From positions 124,001 through 188,000 of the forward strand of contig NZ_VWWL01000012.1 of assembly GCF_011752995.1 (NCBI RefSeq): a DNA stretch of 64,000 nucleotides. The letters are read 5' to 3'. The position numbers and the translations under genes were made by a program. Position 1 is the stretch's first letter; the number at the start of each line of letters is the position of its first letter. Shown piece after piece: positions 43,750 to 54,167 of the stretch. Below the pieces are notes generated by a model. It ran no database searches. It was not told the origin of the DNA and worked only from the letters and a program-made list of their open reading frames with translations. This DNA is from Burkholderia sp. Ax-1724 (GTDB lineage Bacteria > Pseudomonadota > Gammaproteobacteria > Burkholderiales > Burkholderiaceae).

Positions 43750-44672
43750 GCTGCCTCCTTGCCCGCGCCGTCGAGCGTATCGAGCGGTGCATCGGCGAGC
43801 GTGCGCAAAGTCCGATAACCCTTCTGGGCATACTCGAACGACGGCGCGACCACCGGGTCCTGTTCCGCTTCGACGACGAGCCAGCCGCGATAACCATGCC
43901 GCTTCAGCCGGCCGATGATGCCGGCAAAATCCACGGCCCCGTCGCCCGGCACCGTGAACGCGCCTGCGATTACCGCATCGAGAAAACTCCAGTTGCGATT
44001 GCGCGCGAGCTTCATGACCGCGGGCCGCACGTCCTTGCAATGCACGTGGCAGACGCGCGCGATGTGCTGGTCGAGCACCGCGAGCGGATCGCCGCCCGCA
44101 AACGTGATGTGACCCGCGTCGAACAGCAGGCCGACCGCATCGCTCGTGCGTGCTATCAGTTGATCGACGTCGGCCGGCGTCTCGACATAGGCGCCCATAT
44201 GATGATGGTACGCAAGCCGCACGCCATGGCTCAACGTATAGCGCGCGAATTCGTCGACCCGTGCTGTGTAGCCGGACCATTGCGCGTCGCTGAAAAAACG
44301 CGGCCGTTGATAAAGCGGCCGCGCCGCGCCCTGAATCGAATCGGCGACTTCGCCATACACCATCACCGTCGCGCCGTTTTGCGCGAGCAGTTCGAGATGC
44401 GGACCGACGGCGGCGATTTCCTCGGCGACACTGCGCTTCGCCAGTTCTCCGGAATACCAGCCGGAAACGAGCGCGAGGTCGTAGCGCGCGAGTAGCGTCT
44501 TCAACGCCTGCGGCTCGCGCGGAAACTTGTTGCCGAGTTCGAAACCCTCATAACCGATCTGGCGGCCCTCGGTCAGCGCGACTTCAAGCGGCGTTTCGCC
44601 GCCGAGCGAGGGCAGGTCGTCGTTCATCCACGAGAGCGGGTTGATGCCGATACGTACGTCGAAAGCAGTCAT
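43746..44672 (-). CDS. iolE: Myo-inosose-2 dehydratase
   Basis: 308 residues from the ATG at 44672. Removes water from scyllo-inosose to give the trihydroxycyclohexanedione that IolD uses. TIM-barrel (xylose-isomerase-like) pattern: RIGINPLSWMNDDLPSLGG, GYEGFELGNKFPRE, LAYHHHMGAYVETPADVDQL, VGLLFDAGHITFAGGDP, CHVHCKDVRP and WLVVEAEQDP hold the metal ligands. Sits between iolD and iolB with a four-base overlap to iolB. Confidence 0.95.
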   Translation of the reverse strand: MTAFDVRIGINPLSWMNDDLPSLGGETPLEVALTEGRQIGYEGFELGNKFPREPQALKTLLARYDLALVSGWYSGELAKRSVAEEIAAVGPHLELLAQNGATVMVYGEVADSIQGAARPLYQRPRFFSDAQWSGYTARVDEFARYTLSHGVRLAYHHHMGAYVETPADVDQLIARTSDAVGLLFDAGHITFAGGDPLAVLDQHIARVCHVHCKDVRPAVMKLARNRNWSFLDAVIAGAFTVPGDGAVDFAGIIGRLKRHGYRGWLVVEAEQDPVVAPSFEYAQKGYRTLRTLADAPLDTLDGAGKEAA

Positions 44673-44682
44673 GCGGGCGTCC

Positions 44683-46686
44683 TCATTCGTGAGCGTGGCG
44701 AGCGTCGTGCGGCAGGGATGCGGGCGGCTCGGCGCGCGCGGCAAGCTGCGCGTCGTATTTCGCGCGCGCGGCGCGCACCGCCTCGCGCGGCGAGACTTCG
44801 GGCACCGCGACTTCCCACCACCAGCCGCCGTCGCCGGTGGTACGGGCCGGATCGGTGTCGATACTGATGACGTACGTGCGCGTGGCCGCGCGGGCGCGCC
44901 GCAGCGCCGCTTCGAGTTCGGCAAGATGGCCCACGTGCTCGGCCTCGGCGCCGAGCGCGCGCGCATGCGCGGCGAAGTCGATGCGTGGCGCGCCGGCTGC
45001 GCCCTGCAAGCTGTCCGCGAGCAGATTGTTGAACGGCGCGCCGCCGCAGGCTTGCTGCAAGCGGTTGATGCAGCCGAAGCCGCGATTGTCGAGCACGATG
45101 ACGATCAGCTTCGCGTCGAGCATCACCGAGGTCGCGATCTCGCTGTTGAGCATCAGATAACTGCCGTCGCCGAGCATCACGATCACCTCGCGCTCGGGCC
45201 GTGCGAGCTTCACGCCGAGTCCGCCCGCGATCTCGTAGCCCATGCACGAATAGCCGTATTCGACGTGATACGCGCCAGGCCGGCCCGCGCGCCACAGCTT
45301 GTGCAATTCGGCGGGCAGCGTGCCGGCCGCGCACACGACGATGTCGTCGTTCGCCGAATGCGTGCTCGAACGCTGCACCGCGCCGATCACGTCGCCCTCG
45401 TAGGGCAGCACGGCGTCGCGTTGCGGCGCATGCGTGAGCGTGTGCACGGTGTCGCGCCAGCTTGCCGCGAGTTTGTGCGCACGCGCGGTCCATGCGCGCT
45501 CCGCGTGCCAGCCGTGCAGCGATTCGCCGAGCGCATCGAGCGCGAGCCGCGCATCGGCCTCGACGACGAGCGCGCGATGCTTGAGGCCGTCGAACGCATT
45601 GGCGTTGATCGCGATCACGTCGGCTTGCGTGAACAGCGTATTCGAGCCGGTCGTGAAGTCTTGCAGACGCGTGCCGACCGCGAGCACGCAGTCGGCATCG
45701 TGCGCGAGCGCGTTGGCGGCCGGCGAGCCGGTCACGCCGAGCGCGCCCGTGTTCAGCGGATCGTTCCACGCGAGCGCGCTTTTGCCGGCCTGCGTTTCGG
45801 CGACCGGTATGCCGTGCGCGCTCGCGAAGCGCTGCAGCGCGTCGGCCGCGCGGCCGTACAGCACGCCGCCTCCCGCGACGATCAGCGGATGCTTTGCCTG
45901 CCGCAAACGCGCGCACGCCGCCTCGATCTCGTCGATTCGCGGCGCGGGCGCATGAAAGCGGATCACGCGCGTCGCGAAGAAGTCCGCCGGAAAATCCCAC
46001 GCCTGCGCCTGCACGTCCTGCGGCAAGGCGAGCGTGACGGGGCCGCACAACGCGGCGTCGGTCAGCACGCGTATCGCGCGCGGCAAGGCGCTCAGCAATT
46101 GCGCCGGATGCACGATGCGATCGAAGTAGCGCGACAGCGGCTTGAACGCATCGTTGGCGGAGACGCCGCCGTCGGCGCAATCTTCGAGCTGCTGCAACAC
46201 CGGGTCGGGCGCGCGCGAGACGAAGATGTCGCCGGGCAACAGCAGCACCGGCAGGCGGTTCACGTGCGCGAGCGCGGCGGCGGTCAGCAGATTCGTCGCG
46301 CCCGGGCCGATCGAGGTCGTGACCGCCATCATGCGGCGGCGGAAATGCGCCTTCGCATAGGCGATCGCGCTATGTGCCATCGCCTGCTCGTTATGCGCGC
46401 GCAGCGTCGGCAATTCGTCGCGATGCTGGTACAGCGCCTCGCCGATGCCCGCGACGTTGCCGTGGCCGAAGATCGCGAACACGCCGCCGAACAGCGGCTC
46501 GGTGCCGCTGCCGTCTTCGCTGGCGACGCGTTGCGCGGCGAGATAGCGCACCAGCGCCTGGGCCATCGTCAGGCGCAGCGTGGCGCCGGCATTCGCGTGC
46601 GCCTGTGCTTGCTCCTGTGTTTGCGCATGGGTCTGCGCGGCGCTGCTCGCCGATAAGGCGTCGTCCTGCATGATGCGTTCGTTCAT
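44683..46686 (-). CDS. iolD: 3D-(3,5/4)-trihydroxycyclohexane-1,2-dione hydrolase
   Basis: 667 residues. ThDP-dependent ring-opening hydrolase. Family features: TLRLTMAQALVRYLAAQRV, GVFAIFGHGNVAGIGEAL, TTSIGPGATNLLTAAALAHV, and the ThDP motif GDGSYLMLNSEIATSVMLDA with the following LDNRGFGCINRLQ. The first 35 residues are a variable Gln/Ala/His-rich tag (AQTHAQTQEQAQAHANAG) not needed by the fold. ATGA overlap with iolC upstream. Confidence 0.96.
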   Translation of the reverse strand: MNERIMQDDALSASSAAQTHAQTQEQAQAHANAGATLRLTMAQALVRYLAAQRVASEDGSGTEPLFGGVFAIFGHGNVAGIGEALYQHRDELPTLRAHNEQAMAHSAIAYAKAHFRRRMMAVTTSIGPGATNLLTAAALAHVNRLPVLLLPGDIFVSRAPDPVLQQLEDCADGGVSANDAFKPLSRYFDRIVHPAQLLSALPRAIRVLTDAALCGPVTLALPQDVQAQAWDFPADFFATRVIRFHAPAPRIDEIEAACARLRQAKHPLIVAGGGVLYGRAADALQRFASAHGIPVAETQAGKSALAWNDPLNTGALGVTGSPAANALAHDADCVLAVGTRLQDFTTGSNTLFTQADVIAINANAFDGLKHRALVVEADARLALDALGESLHGWHAERAWTARAHKLAASWRDTVHTLTHAPQRDAVLPYEGDVIGAVQRSSTHSANDDIVVCAAGTLPAELHKLWRAGRPGAYHVEYGYSCMGYEIAGGLGVKLARPEREVIVMLGDGSYLMLNSEIATSVMLDAKLIVIVLDNRGFGCINRLQQACGGAPFNNLLADSLQGAAGAPRIDFAAHARALGAEAEHVGHLAELEAALRRARAATRTYVISIDTDPARTTGDGGWWWEVAVPEVSPREAVRAARAKYDAQLAARAEPPASLPHDARHAHE

Positions 46687-48719
46687 GCGGCCTGCTCCTG
46701 ATGAACCTGATGCGGCGTGCCTTGAGCGGCTTGCCAGGCGGCGATCAGCGTTTCGAACGTATGGCGCACGCGCGCGATCAGTTCGTCATCGCCGATTTCT
46801 CCGGCCAGCCACGCCTGACTCGGGTCGTGAAAGATCGTGCGGCCGACCGTAAAGCCGCGGCACGTCGCCGACCGCGCGGCCGCGCGAAAGCCCTCGCTCA
46901 ACTGCTCGACGGCCGCCGACAAACCGAGCAGCACGACGCCACGGCAATACGGGTCGCGCTCGGCGATCAGCGTATCGATGGCGTGCCATTGCGCGGCGTC
47001 CATCGGTTCGAGCTTCCACCACTCGGGATAGATGCCGAGGTTGTAGAGACGCTTGAGCGCGCGATACACGATGTCGGGCCCCTGCGGCAGCGACGCGTGC
47101 TTCGGCGGAATCACCTCGAGCAGCAGTTCATGGCCGCTCGCCTGGGTCGCATCGTAAAGCGCGCGCAATTGCGCTTCCTGTTCGAGGCGCTGCTCGATCG
47201 GCTCGTCGGGATGAAACTGCACGAGGCACTTCGCAACGTGCTCCTTCGGCCACGCGAGCAGCGTCGTGCCGATCGAGCGGCCCTGATCGAACACGAGCGG
47301 CACCGAACCCGGCAGCTCGACCGGGCGGCCGATCCACCAGCCGCGGCCGGTCGCGGCATTGAGCGCGTCCTGACCGTAGCGGTCGTCGATCAGCACGCCG
47401 ATGCGGCCTTGCAGATGCAGCGCGTGTTCGGTCTGCGCGACCGCTTCGACGAACAGGTTCTTCAGATGTGCAACGCGCGCTTCGTCGGCGCCGGTTTGCT
47501 GCGCCAGTTCGAAAAACTGATTGCGATGATCGAACGCGAAGCCGAGCACTTCATGCCAGGGCTTGCGTGCCGGCGATACGCGATGCAGGCGCGCGAGCTT
47601 CGCGTCGCGGTCGGGCCGGCGCATCCGTTGCGGATCGGCTTGTGCTTCGCCAAGGAAGTAGTCGAGTTCGGCGGGCGTCGGCATGGCCGGGGCACAGCCG
47701 TGCCGCGAGACCACCAGCGCGCCGCTCGCGTTCGCGGCGCGCGCGCAGGCGTCGAGCGGCCGGTCGCGCAGCCAGCCGGACAGAAAGCCCGACGCGAATG
47801 CATCGCCCGCGCCGAGCACGTTCAGCACCTCGACTTCGACGCCGCCGTGAACCGGCATCTCGTCGAGCGAAGCCGGCACGTTGCCGTCGATGATCTGGCA
47901 GCCGAGCGGCCCGCGCTTGAGCACGAGCGTGGCCGGTGTGACCGCGCGTACCATCGCGAGCGCGTCGATCAGCTCGCTCTTGCCGCCGGCGATGCGGAAT
48001 TCTTCCTCGGTGCCGATCACGAGATCGAACAGCGGCAGAATGCGCTGCAAATGCGCGGTGACGCCTTCGCTCGCGACGAAACGCGTCTCGCCGTCGGCCT
48101 TGCCGGTGAGTCCCCACAGCACCGGACGATAGTCGATGTCGAGCACCGTGCGCACCTGGTTGCGGCGCGCGTAGTCGAGCGCGCGGCGGCTCGCGCGGTT
48201 CACCTGCTCCGTCGAGAAGTGCGTGCCGGTAATCAGCAGCGCTTTCGACGAGGCGATAAAGGCCTCGTCGAAATCGGCCGCGTCGATTGCCATATCGGCG
48301 CAGTCGTCGCGGTAGAAGATCAGCGGGAACGTGTCGCGGTCCTTGAGGCCGAGCAGCACGAGCGCGGTCAGCCGCTGGCGATCGACGCGCACGCGGCTCA
48401 CGTCGCAGCCTTCATTCGCGAGCGTTTCGGTGAGAAAGCGGCCCATGTGATCGTCGCCGACGCGCGCGAGCATCGCCGCATCGAGTCCGAGCCGCGCGCA
48501 GCCGAAGGCGATATTCGCCGACGAACCGCCGAGATACTTCGCGAAGCTCGATACGTCTTCGAGCCGCGCGCCGACCTGCTGCGCGTACAGATCGACGGCG
48601 AGACGGCCGAGGCAGATGATGTCACGCGCGCGTCCCGGCGCGAAGCGGCTGCCGCGCGCGGTGCCCGCACCGGTATCCGAACCCGGCGCGGTCGCACGCG
48701 ATATGCTGGAATGGTTCAT
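46683..48719 (-). CDS. iolC: 5-dehydro-2-deoxygluconokinase fused to a DUF2090 domain
   Basis: 678 residues. Residues about 30-350 are a PfkB-type kinase (IICLGRLAVDLYAQQVGARL, YLGGSSANIAFGCARLGLDA, and the catalytic NVLGAGDAFASGFLSGWLRD). About 370-660 is a DUF2090 domain (GFAFDHRNQFFELAQQTGAD ... LLEVIPPKHASLPQGPDIVY) with an aldolase-like barrel pattern. In proteobacteria this domain is thought to replace IolJ, so one protein would phosphorylate 5-dehydro-2-deoxygluconate and cleave the product to DHAP and malonic semialdehyde. Overlaps iolD by four bases. Confidence 0.95.
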   Translation of the reverse strand: MNHSSISRATAPGSDTGAGTARGSRFAPGRARDIICLGRLAVDLYAQQVGARLEDVSSFAKYLGGSSANIAFGCARLGLDAAMLARVGDDHMGRFLTETLANEGCDVSRVRVDRQRLTALVLLGLKDRDTFPLIFYRDDCADMAIDAADFDEAFIASSKALLITGTHFSTEQVNRASRRALDYARRNQVRTVLDIDYRPVLWGLTGKADGETRFVASEGVTAHLQRILPLFDLVIGTEEEFRIAGGKSELIDALAMVRAVTPATLVLKRGPLGCQIIDGNVPASLDEMPVHGGVEVEVLNVLGAGDAFASGFLSGWLRDRPLDACARAANASGALVVSRHGCAPAMPTPAELDYFLGEAQADPQRMRRPDRDAKLARLHRVSPARKPWHEVLGFAFDHRNQFFELAQQTGADEARVAHLKNLFVEAVAQTEHALHLQGRIGVLIDDRYGQDALNAATGRGWWIGRPVELPGSVPLVFDQGRSIGTTLLAWPKEHVAKCLVQFHPDEPIEQRLEQEAQLRALYDATQASGHELLLEVIPPKHASLPQGPDIVYRALKRLYNLGIYPEWWKLEPMDAAQWHAIDTLIAERDPYCRGVVLLGLSAAVEQLSEGFRAAARSATCRGFTVGRTIFHDPSQAWLAGEIGDDELIARVRHTFETLIAAWQAAQGTPHQVHQEQAA

Positions 48720-48792
48720 GAAGAATCCTGAATAACGGGGCGCGGTGGAAGGCCACGCGGGTTAGGCGGACGACGTGCGATCCGCGCGAAGC

Positions 48793-49602
<810 letters not shown>

Positions 49603-49621
49603 GAACTCCTTGCCGGGCGCG

Positions 49622-50827
49622 TTAGCGCGATGCGGCGACGCGGCCGCGCACGTAGTGATTGAACAGCACGGCGAACAGCAGCATCACGCCGAGGAACACG
49701 CGGAACCAGTCCGAGTCGACATTGGTGTAGGTGATGCCGATCTGCACCACGCCGAAGATCAGCGCGCCGAAGCAGGCACCGACCACCGAGCCGTAGCCGC
49801 CCGTGAGCAATGTGCCGCCGATCACGGCCGCGATGATCGCCTCGAATTCGGCTTGCAAACCACGGTCGGCGGCCGCCGAGCCGATATCGCACACCTGCAG
49901 CACCGCATACAGGGCCGAGCAGAACGCGGTCAGCACGAACAGCGAGATCTTCACGCGGCGCACCGGCACGCCGACGTTCTTGGCCGCGTTGGCGTCGCCG
50001 CCGACCGCGAAGATCCAGTTGCCGAAGCGCGTTTTCGCGAGCGTGAACGCGCAGACCACGGCCAACGCGAGCCACCACAGCAGGACCTTGGGAATGCCCG
50101 GCACGAGCGGCGTGCCGTTGTCGAGCATCTTCACGAGGCCGAGATGGCCGAGCGAGACGAACAGCCCTTTGAAGGCGACGCCCTGGAAGAACGTGTGCGC
50201 GAACCAGTCCTCGCGCGCGACGTCGCCGACGCCGGAAATGATCGTGCGGTCGGCGAACATCACCGAGAGCGCGAGCGTGAGGCCGCGCAGAATGAACAGG
50301 AACGCGAGCGTGACGATGAACGACGGCAGCCGCGTGCGCATCACGAGGTAGCCGTTGAGCGCGCCGAGCAGCATCGAGCCGGCGAACGCGAACAGGATCG
50401 CGAGCCAGATCGGCCAGTGGAAGTACATGGTCGGCAGCGCGACCATCATGCCGGCAAAGCCGATCATCGAGCCGATCGACAGGTCGAACTCGCCGGCGAT
50501 CATCAGCATGCACGCGCCGACCGAGATCAGGCCGAGATAGGCCGCGACCTGCGACCAGTTCATGATGCCGTCGAGGTTGAACATCCCCGAGTTGCCGGCC
50601 GCGAGGCCGAACACGAGGAACACCATCACGGTGCCGGCCAGCGCCGCGAATTCGGGGCGGTTCAGCAGGTGCCGGAACCACGATTCCTCGCGCACGCGTT
50701 CGTCCGGCGCGGTGGCCGACGTGGCTGCTGAGGTGGCCCCTGAGGTGGCCGCTGATGCAGCCGGGTCCTGCGGATCGGACGCGGGCGGTTTGCGGTGATT
50801 GGGATGGAAAAGATCGGCGACACCCAT
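49622..50827 (-). CDS. Inositol ABC transporter permease
   Basis: 401 residues, ATG at 50827 after AAGGAGAG. CUT2-type permease with about eight to ten helices: [20 protein letters not shown] (the 'DLSvG' motif), [40 protein letters not shown] and [20 protein letters not shown]. The first 45 residues are a polar Ala/Thr/Ser repeat ([15 protein letters not shown]), encoded by a short imperfect DNA repeat. Pairs with the neighbouring ATPase and binding protein. Confidence 0.93.
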   Translation of the reverse strand: MGVADLFHPNHRKPPASDPQDPAASAATSGATSAATSATAPDERVREESWFRHLLNRPEFAALAGTVMVFLVFGLAAGNSGMFNLDGIMNWSQVAAYLGLISVGACMLMIAGEFDLSIGSMIGFAGMMVALPTMYFHWPIWLAILFAFAGSMLLGALNGYLVMRTRLPSFIVTLAFLFILRGLTLALSVMFADRTIISGVGDVAREDWFAHTFFQGVAFKGLFVSLGHLGLVKMLDNGTPLVPGIPKVLLWWLALAVVCAFTLAKTRFGNWIFAVGGDANAAKNVGVPVRRVKISLFVLTAFCSALYAVLQVCDIGSAAADRGLQAEFEAIIAAVIGGTLLTGGYGSVVGACFGALIFGVVQIGITYTNVDSDWFRVFLGVMLLFAVLFNHYVRGRVAASR

Positions 50828-50947
50828 TGAAGCTCTCCTTGATACGCCGGCAAGCCGATCGACGCGGCACCGCGGGCGTTGGAACTGATGAATTCAACCG
50901 TGGGCCGCCGGCGCGGCGGCCTGCTCAGGCGCTGCGTTGCCGCGCAG

Positions 50948-51994
50948 TCAGCGATATTGCCCCGCGTATTTGAGTACCTTGTCGACGTTGGCCTTCGTGA
51001 TGAAGCCCGGACCCGAGCCGATATTGCGCGGCCCATACGACGGCGCGAGCCCGTAGGTGTCGAGCCGCTCCTTGAACTTCGGATTCGCCTGCAGAATCTC
51101 GCGGATCTTCACCGGATCGGTCGTCTGGTTCTTCTTCGCGATCGCGAGCACGGCAACCGGGATATAGCCCTGCAAATACGGCTGCTGGTCGATCGCGAAC
51201 TGGATCGTGCCGTTCTGGATGCCCTTCGCGATGTCGCTGTCGAAGTCGAACGTGGCGAACCAGAGCTTGCCGGCAAGGCCCATCTGTTGCAGCGCCTTCA
51301 AGGTCGGATCGGCCGACAGCGGGCCGAGCGCGAGCACCGCCTGGGTGTCCGGATGATTGCGCAGGAACGCGCTGACTTTGGACTGCACGCCGGTCGGGTC
51401 CTGGCCCGCGTCGAGCGTCGAGGTCTTGACGTCGGCGCCGATCGCCTCGGCGAAACCGCGGCAGCGTTCGAACGAAGCCGGGTTCGTCGCATAGTGGTTC
51501 ACGCACAGGAACGACTTGATGCCGGCGGCCTTGGCCTTTTCGCCCGCCGCCTTGCCGGCCGCGTATTCGGGCTGGCCGACGTGCATGAGCGCGCCGAGCT
51601 TGGCGCTCTGTTCTTCGGTGCCCGAATTGATCGTGACGAGCGGAATGTGCTTTTCGGTGACTTTCGCAATCGAGCTCTTCAGCACGTCGAAGTCGGCGAT
51701 CGAGACGATCACGCCGTCGTAGTTGCGCGCGGCCGCCTGTTCGACGAGACGCGCCATGTCGGCAATGTCGCCGTTCGGCGGATTGCGGTAGTCGGTCTGA
51801 ACGTTGAAGTCCTCGTCGGCCTGTTTGATCGCGTTCTTGATCGTGTTCCACCACGAATCCGAATCGGGCGCATGGCTGATCAGCACGAAGTGAGCGTCCG
51901 CCGCGCGGGCTGCCGTCGCCGCGCCGAATCCCGTTGCCAATGCCAACGCCGTCGCCAGAATCCTGAGCGCCGCCTTGCCTTTGCCAAGTCTCAT
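50948..51994 (-). CDS. Periplasmic inositol-binding protein
   Basis: 348 residues from the ATG at 51994 (GGTGGAG just upstream). Signal peptide ends AATAARA-ADA. Peripla-BP_4 sugar-binding fold: HFVLISHAPDSDSWWNTIKN, DYRNPPNGDIADMARLVEQA, YDGVIVSIADFDVL, PLVTINSGTE, CVNHYATNPASFERCRGFAE, WFATFDFDSDIAKGIQNGTI and FAIDQQPYLQGY. First gene of the leftward operon; its place beside the iol genes makes inositol the likely ligand. Confidence 0.92.
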   Translation of the reverse strand: MRLGKGKAALRILATALALATGFGAATAARAADAHFVLISHAPDSDSWWNTIKNAIKQADEDFNVQTDYRNPPNGDIADMARLVEQAAARNYDGVIVSIADFDVLKSSIAKVTEKHIPLVTINSGTEEQSAKLGALMHVGQPEYAAGKAAGEKAKAAGIKSFLCVNHYATNPASFERCRGFAEAIGADVKTSTLDAGQDPTGVQSKVSAFLRNHPDTQAVLALGPLSADPTLKALQQMGLAGKLWFATFDFDSDIAKGIQNGTIQFAIDQQPYLQGYIPVAVLAIAKKNQTTDPVKIREILQANPKFKERLDTYGLAPSYGPRNIGSGPGFITKANVDKVLKYAGQYR

Positions 51995-52160
51995 GGTCTC
52001 CACCTTTCTCGATCTGTCGTTTGTCATTGAAGGCGCGCCTCGCGGATGGTTGCCCATTTCCGTGTAAATCCGCACAACAGGGCCGAAGCGGCACCGCTCA
52101 GGACCAAGAGTAGGCCATCTTTCGATGTCTTGCAAAGAAAATTTCACGAAAAATAAAAAT

Positions 52161-52174
52161 GGAAAATATGTTCC
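52161..52174. promoter_or_regulatory. IolR operator candidate (GGAA-N6-TTCC)
   Basis: GGAA, six bases AATATG, TTCC. The symmetry extends to AAATGGAA/TTCCATTT over 52157-52178. The motif GGAA-N6-TTCC is, as I recall, the IolR-binding consensus described in rhizobia. It lies in the 279-base region between the divergent binding-protein and iolR genes, so it could control both arms. An AT-rich stretch around it fits a promoter. Confidence 0.7.
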
Positions 52175-52273
52175 ATTTGCTTGGGGCGCTGCCTATAATC
52201 GGCAGCGTCGGAAGCACGAGCGGGAGGCCGCGAGTGCTTCTGCCGCATAGCAAAAAACACTCGAGGGGCAGAC

Positions 52274-53158
52274 ATGGCGGAACCGAACACCGAAGAAACG
52301 TTGCCGGGCGTCGAGGATTTGATGCGGCGCATCGCGGACAACTACGAGACGCTGCCGCGTCAGCTGAAGAGCGTCGCGACCTATATCGAGCAGCATCGTT
52401 CGAGCGTGATGATGGACCGCACGAGCGACATCGCCGCGAACTGCGGCGTGCATCCGTCGGCGGTCGTGCGCTTTGCGCAGCGCTTCGGCTTTTCCGGCTT
52501 CTCCGATCTGCAGGCGGTGTTTCGTCAGGCTTATGCGGAGCAGGGCGTGTCGTCGCCGAGCTATCAGCAGCGCATTCGCCGGCTGATCGACGAGAAGCCC
52601 GGCACCTTGTCGGGCGGCTCGGTCGCGCGCGAGTTCATCGCGGCGTCGCGCGGCGGCCTCGAAGAACTCGAGGCAGGCCTCGACGACAAGCAGTTCGACG
52701 CCGCCGTGAAGATGCTGCAGCAGGCCGACAACATCTACGTGGTCGGCGTGCGGCGCTCGTTTCCGGTCGCGAGCTACATCGTCTACGCGTTGCAGCACAC
52801 GCCCAAGCGCGTGCATCTCGTGTCGGGCTTCGGCGGCATGTACCGCGAGCAGATTCGCAGCGTGAAGAAGGGCGACGTCGTGATCGCGATCAGCTTCGCG
52901 CCATATGGCAAGGAAACGCAGTACTGCCTGCGCGTCGCGCATCATCTTCAGGCGAAGACGCTCGTCATTACGGATAGCCAACTATCGCCGCTCGCGCGCT
53001 ACGCGAGCACGCTGTTGTATGTGAAAGAGGGCAGCGCGTTCGCGTTTCGCTCGCTGACCAGCACGATCTGCCTGTGCCAGGCGTTGTTCATTGCGCTCGC
53101 GTACAAGCTCGAACTGAACGTTGAAGAATCCCACGACCCTGGAGGCTACGATGACTGA
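52274..53158 (+). CDS. iolR: RpiR/MurR-family regulator of the iol genes
   Basis: 294 residues. N-terminal HTH_6 domain (DLMRRIADNYETLPRQLKSV, MMDRTSDIAANCGVHPSAVV, RFAQRFGFSGFSDLQAVFRQ) and C-terminal SIS phosphosugar-binding domain (IYVVGVRRSFPVASYIVYAL ... VVIAISFAPYGKETQYCLRV). Proteobacterial IolR repressors have this layout and are released by a sugar-phosphate intermediate. Divergent from the transporter operon and overlapping iolG by eight bases. Confidence 0.92.
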   Translation: MAEPNTEETLPGVEDLMRRIADNYETLPRQLKSVATYIEQHRSSVMMDRTSDIAANCGVHPSAVVRFAQRFGFSGFSDLQAVFRQAYAEQGVSSPSYQQRIRRLIDEKPGTLSGGSVAREFIAASRGGLEELEAGLDDKQFDAAVKMLQQADNIYVVGVRRSFPVASYIVYALQHTPKRVHLVSGFGGMYREQIRSVKKGDVVIAISFAPYGKETQYCLRVAHHLQAKTLVITDSQLSPLARYASTLLYVKEGSAFAFRSLTSTICLCQALFIALAYKLELNVEESHDPGGYDD

Positions 53159-54167
53159 CGCGGTAAACACGATCGACGTCGCGCTGTTCGGCGCGGGGCG
53201 CATCGGCAGGATTCATGCGGCTAACCTTGCGCGGCAGCCCGGCGTGCGGCTCAAGTACGTGGTCGACGTGAATCGCGAGGCCGCCGGGGCGCTGGCCGAG
53301 CAGCATGGCGCGCGGGTTGCCGATATCGATGGCGCGCTCGGCGACGCGTCGATCGGCGCGTCCGTGATCTGTTCGAGCACCGACACGCATGCGGACCTGA
53401 TCGTGAAGTCGGCGGCGCAGAGCAAGCACGTGTTCTGCGAGAAACCGGTCGATCTCGCGCTCGAGCGCGCGCGCCTGTGCGCGCAAGCGGTGGAGCGCGC
53501 GGGCGTGGTGTGCATGATCGGTTTTCAGCGCCGTTTCGATCCGACGTTTGCGTCGCTGAAAGCGCGCCTCGACGCGGGCGAGATCGGCACGCCGGAAATG
53601 CTCGTCGTCACGAGCCGCGATCCGGGCGCGCCGCCGCTCGAATATATCCGGCACTCGGGCGGCATCTTCAAGGACATGCTGATTCACGACTTCGATATTT
53701 TCCGCTGGATTCTCGACGACGAAGCCGACACGCTGCACGCCACCGGCAGCTGCCTTGGCGATCCGGCGATTGCCGAGGCGGGCGACATCGATTCGACGGC
53801 GGTCACGATCCGCACGAAGCGCGGCCGGCTGTGCCAGATCAACACCGCGCGCCGTGCCGCTTACGGCTACGACCAGCGCTTCGAAGTGCTCGGCAGCGGC
53901 GGCATGCTGCAAGCCGGCAACGTGCGGCCGACCGAAGTCACCGCGTACTCGAAAACCGAGGTGTCGACCGACGTGCCCGAGGCGTTCTTTCTCGAACGCT
54001 ATCGTGCGGCCTACGCGCTCGAAATCGCGCATTTCTTCGATGGGGTCAGGCATGGCAAGCCGGTGCGCACGACCGTCGCCGATGGTCTGAAAGCGCTCGA
54101 ACTCGCCGAAGCGGCGACGCGTTCGTGGCGCGAAGGCCGCGCGATCCAACTCGGCGAGGTGGCGTGA
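53151..54167 (+). CDS. iolG: Inositol 2-dehydrogenase
   Basis: 338 residues. ATG at 53151 with GGAGG upstream, overlapping the end of iolR. Gfo/Idh/MocA family: Rossmann VALFGAGRIGRIHAANLARQ, conserved EKP (HVFCEKPVDLALERA), IGFQRRFDPTFASLKARLD and the catalytic region GGIFKDMLIHDFDIFRWIL. Oxidises myo-inositol to scyllo-inosose with NAD, the first step of the pathway. Confidence 0.93.
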   Translation: MTDAVNTIDVALFGAGRIGRIHAANLARQPGVRLKYVVDVNREAAGALAEQHGARVADIDGALGDASIGASVICSSTDTHADLIVKSAAQSKHVFCEKPVDLALERARLCAQAVERAGVVCMIGFQRRFDPTFASLKARLDAGEIGTPEMLVVTSRDPGAPPLEYIRHSGGIFKDMLIHDFDIFRWILDDEADTLHATGSCLGDPAIAEAGDIDSTAVTIRTKRGRLCQINTARRAAYGYDQRFEVLGSGGMLQAGNVRPTEVTAYSKTEVSTDVPEAFFLERYRAAYALEIAHFFDGVRHGKPVRTTVADGLKALELAEAATRSWREGRAIQLGEVA

